Assembly: GCF_001676155.1 (NCBI RefSeq) | Contig: NZ_LZEW01000032.1 | Coordinates: 1-64,000, forward strand | Direction: 5' to 3' | Origin: Morganella psychrotolerans | GTDB lineage: Bacteria; Pseudomonadota; Gammaproteobacteria; Enterobacterales; Enterobacteriaceae | DNA length: 64,000 nt | Part shown: piece after piece, positions 61,889 through 64,000 of the stretch | How the letters are laid out: each line of letters opens with the position of its first letter | Position numbering within the stretch: the first letter of the stretch is position 1 | The notes under the pieces: generated by a model | Database searches by the model: none | What the model saw: only the letters and a program-made list of their open reading frames with translations | What the model was told of the DNA's origin: nothing | Made by a program: the position numbers and the translations under genes

Positions 61889-62854
61889 TTACGCGGCGGG
61901 CTCTGCCATCCATAGTGCGAAAATCCATTGTGTGAAAGCCAGTTTACACTGCAACCATGCCGGACTGAAACAGACATCCGACGCGTTTGCCTTTGTCCCG
62001 GAAAGTGCGGCAGCGATGTCTGCCAGCGGGCTGTCACGGACAAAATCAGGGACGGCGCCCGGATAAATATCTGCCATACTCATCAGTTGCACAACTGTCT
62101 GCTGCAATGCAGGCAGTGCGTTGTCTGTATCCAGCAACCACGCCTCTTCCAGGCTCTGCCATTGTTTAATCAGCGCGGTGAGCACATCCGCAACCGGTGC
62201 CTGCGGATCAGGTGGCGTTAACAATTGCGGCAGCACCGGTTTTGGTGAACCCTGCACCAGCCAGTAGCCACGCGCGGCTTTACTGCGCCCGGCGAGACGT
62301 AAGCCCGGCAGTGGCGTCAGTACTTTTGCCGCCAGCAACAAATCCCCGACTGTCCCTTCTTTCAGCTCCAGTTCAAATTCACAGATAGGGGATTGTGCAT
62401 CACCCGCCACCACACTGCCCTGATCCAGCACCGCCTCCACCAGACTGTTATTAACAGTAAGCAGCCACTTTTCACGGGAAAAATCTGTGGAAAACCGCGT
62501 GCTGAGTGCAGATTGCAAGGCTGTCACATCCGTTTGCACCGGCCAGACATCCGCCGGCAATGCTGCTAAATCAAGCTCCGGCAGGGAAAGCGGAATATTA
62601 TATTCCGGACGCTGATGTAACCCGCCGAGATCATTGCCCGCCGTTTTCAGTGTCATTTCGTATTCCGTATCACAACCGCGGATCCGCAAGCCCATATCCC
62701 ACCCGCGCAGCGTGTCATCAGCGGTTTCAAAATAGCGGTTGGTCAGACGGACAGCCCGGAAATGCTGATGGGGAAATACCGTCAGTGCGGCGATCGCCGC
62801 GGTAATAGCTTCCGGTTTTACTGCAAATTTAAGTTCTGTTTCGTAAGTGCTCAT
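61889..62854 (-). CDS. ygiF: Inorganic triphosphatase YgiF, C-terminally short
   Basis: YgiF belongs to the CYTH tunnel-fold family and hydrolyses inorganic triphosphate. The ExExK motif is seen as ETELKF (residues 5-10), with RLTNRYFET and GLRIRG following. The protein has 321 residues against 433 in E. coli: the CYTH domain (1 to about 200) is complete, but the CHAD domain stops after KLAFTQWIFALWMAEPAA. No continuation in another frame fits in the 51 bases before glnE, so the missing 110 or so residues look truly absent. Catalysis should survive. Confidence 0.92.
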   Translation of the reverse strand: MSTYETELKFAVKPEAITAAIAALTVFPHQHFRAVRLTNRYFETADDTLRGWDMGLRIRGCDTEYEMTLKTAGNDLGGLHQRPEYNIPLSLPELDLAALPADVWPVQTDVTALQSALSTRFSTDFSREKWLLTVNNSLVEAVLDQGSVVAGDAQSPICEFELELKEGTVGDLLLAAKVLTPLPGLRLAGRSKAARGYWLVQGSPKPVLPQLLTPPDPQAPVADVLTALIKQWQSLEEAWLLDTDNALPALQQTVVQLMSMADIYPGAVPDFVRDSPLADIAAALSGTKANASDVCFSPAWLQCKLAFTQWIFALWMAEPAA

Positions 62855-63076
62855 AAGCTGCCCCGTAATCTCACTCAGATGATTATCTTCACTTTATTCG
62901 TTCATTTATGATGGGTGTGCCTTTATCGTGCCGAAAATCGCCGGATTTTTTGCTGTTTATCGACGTTATGCCGTTGTTTATACCGTCGTTAAGAATGTTC
63001 TCATGGCTGTTTACCGTTTGCACCCGCACACTTAACTCATTAGTATGCTATTTCATAACCAACGAATGATAAGTCT
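62855..63076. other. Divergent promoter region between ygiF and ygiM
   Basis: This 222-base region must hold promoters for the ygiF-glnE-hldE run and for ygiM-cca. I see no clear operator, repeat or small ORF in it. Confidence 0.5.
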
Positions 63077-63700
63077 ATGACGATGAAAAAACTCGCCTTA
63101 TTACCTTTGTTATTTGCAGCCCTTGGCAGCCTGACCGCATATGCTGAAGAAACCCGCTATGTGTCTGATGATCTGTCCACTTATGTTCACAGTGGTCCCA
63201 GCGCCCGTTATCGTATCGCAGGTTCACTGAATTCGGGTGAAAAAGTCACCGTCATTAATGTGAATAATGAAACCGGTTTTGTCCAGGTCCGCGACAGTAA
63301 AAACCGCGATGTCTGGCTGCCGAAAGAAATGCTGAGTGCCACGCCAAGCCTGAAAGAGCGTGTTCCGGCAATGGAAGATGAAATAAAAACACTGCGCGGA
63401 AAACTCGCCAATATCGACGGAACCTGGAATGACAAAACCGCCGATATACAAAACCGCGTGGCCGCCAGTGATGACATCATCGATAACCTGAAAAAAGAGA
63501 ATGACAGCCTGCGTAACCAGGTCGTGGTCGCGAAGAAAAAACTCGATGCCATCAGTGTCCAGTTAGATGATAAGCAACGCGATATTATACTGCAATGGTT
63601 TATGTATGGTGGTGGTGTTGCCGGTGTCGGGCTGCTGCTGGGTCTGTTACTGCCGCACATGGTTCCCCGCCGGAAGAAAAAAGATCGCTGGATGAACTGA
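63077..63700 (+). CDS. ygiM: SH3-domain membrane protein YgiM (TIGR04211 type)
   Basis: This 207-residue protein has an N-terminal signal peptide ([20 protein letters not shown]), a bacterial SH3b domain with [20 protein letters not shown], a coiled-coil middle (about 90-165), and one C-terminal membrane segment ([20 protein letters not shown]) before the basic tail [10 protein letters not shown]. Length matches E. coli YgiM (206). The bulk should lie in the periplasm, anchored to the inner membrane. The role is unproven. It is 31 bases before cca. Confidence 0.94.
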   Translation: MTMKKLALLPLLFAALGSLTAYAEETRYVSDDLSTYVHSGPSARYRIAGSLNSGEKVTVINVNNETGFVQVRDSKNRDVWLPKEMLSATPSLKERVPAMEDEIKTLRGKLANIDGTWNDKTADIQNRVAASDDIIDNLKKENDSLRNQVVVAKKKLDAISVQLDDKQRDIILQWFMYGGGVAGVGLLLGLLLPHMVPRRKKKDRWMN

Positions 63701-63731
63701 TGCTGCAACCGCACCAGTTCAGGAGGTTATA

Positions 63732-64000
63732 GTGGAAATTTACCTGGTCGGCGGAGCTGTCCGCGATACACTGCTGGGACAGCCTGTTACAGATAAAGAC
63801 TGGGTTGTGGTCGGCACGACACCGGAAACAATGCTGGCACAGGGCTATCAGCAGGTCGGGCGGGATTTCCCGGTATTTCTTCATCCGGTAACGCGGGAAG
63901 AGTACGCACTGGCGCGCACGGAACGAAAAACGGGTGCCGGTTATACCGGTTTTGCCTGTTACAGCGCGCCGGATGTTACGCTGGAAGAGGATTTACAGCG
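63732..64000 (+). CDS. cca: CCA-adding tRNA nucleotidyltransferase, 5' part
   Basis: This enzyme builds or repairs the CCA end of tRNAs; in gammaproteobacteria it also carries an HD phosphohydrolase domain. The start is GTG 63732 behind AGGAGG. The 89 complete codons visible read (M)[18 protein letters not shown], the catalytic [19 protein letters not shown] and [19 protein letters not shown], closely matching E. coli Cca. The gene runs off the window end. Confidence 0.96.
   Translation, partial: MEIYLVGGAVRDTLLGQPVTDKDWVVVGTTPETMLAQGYQQVGRDFPVFLHPVTREEYALARTERKTGAGYTGFACYSAPDVTLEEDLQ

Overview
The window is a stretch of enterobacterial chromosome. Nearly every protein can be placed by eye against an Escherichia coli homologue of almost the same length. 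Gene content, roughly 50% GC, ERIC repeats and moderate divergence from E. coli point to the order Enterobacterales, most likely the Morganellaceae (Morganella is my best guess). The genus is an inference from sequence character; no search was run.

Layout. (1) 1-22,230: end of an initiator-tRNA cluster, amiC, ARG-box-controlled argA, then a long minus-strand run ptsP-lgt-thyA, ppdA-ppdB-ygdB-ppdC-recC-ptrA-recB-recD, with rppH at its head. This matches the E. coli 63-minute region. (2) 22,270-40,723: TPP-riboswitch-controlled thiBPQ, polB (possible LexA box), rapA, rluA, an unannotated 30-residue membrane-protein ORF, djlA, lptD-surA-pdxA-rsmA-apaG-apaH and folA, matching the E. coli 1-minute region. 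(3) 40,782-42,308: a small accessory island with a LysE/RhtB exporter and an unassigned nucleotidyltransferase-fold protein. (4) 42,334-64,000: ftsP, plsC, parC, parE, yqiA, cpdA, nudF, tolC, ygiB, ygiC, ygiD, FMN-riboswitch-controlled ribB, ubiK, hldE, glnE, ygiF, ygiM and the start of cca, matching the E. coli 68-minute region. The first junction (rppH/thiB) carries two tandem ERIC elements; the second (folA/ftsP) carries the accessory pair.

Functions. The window holds the whole RecBCD break-repair enzyme, DNA polymerase II, topoisomerase IV, outer-membrane biogenesis genes (lptD, surA, djlA, lgt, hldE, tolC, plsC), division and cell-wall genes (amiC, ftsP), thiamine uptake, folate/thymidylate synthesis (folA, thyA), riboflavin, PLP and ubiquinone support genes, and nucleotide or RNA housekeeping (apaH, nudF, cpdA, rppH, rsmA, rluA, cca).

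Quality warning. Seven genes carry frameshifts: ptrA, thiP, djlA, surA, parE and ubiK (twice) each have one extra base in an A/T run, and rppH lacks one base. Undoing each change restores the expected length exactly. Because parE is essential in relatives, these are most likely base-calling errors; real mutation or slippage is the less likely alternative. They are listed as CDS with the break described. The most unusual features beyond this are two cysteine substitutions in the catalytic motifs of PolB, the small membrane-protein ORF, the inverted repeats upstream of ftsP, the folA-ftsP island and a shortened ygiF. I saw no prophage, insertion sequence, CRISPR array or complete novel defence system.
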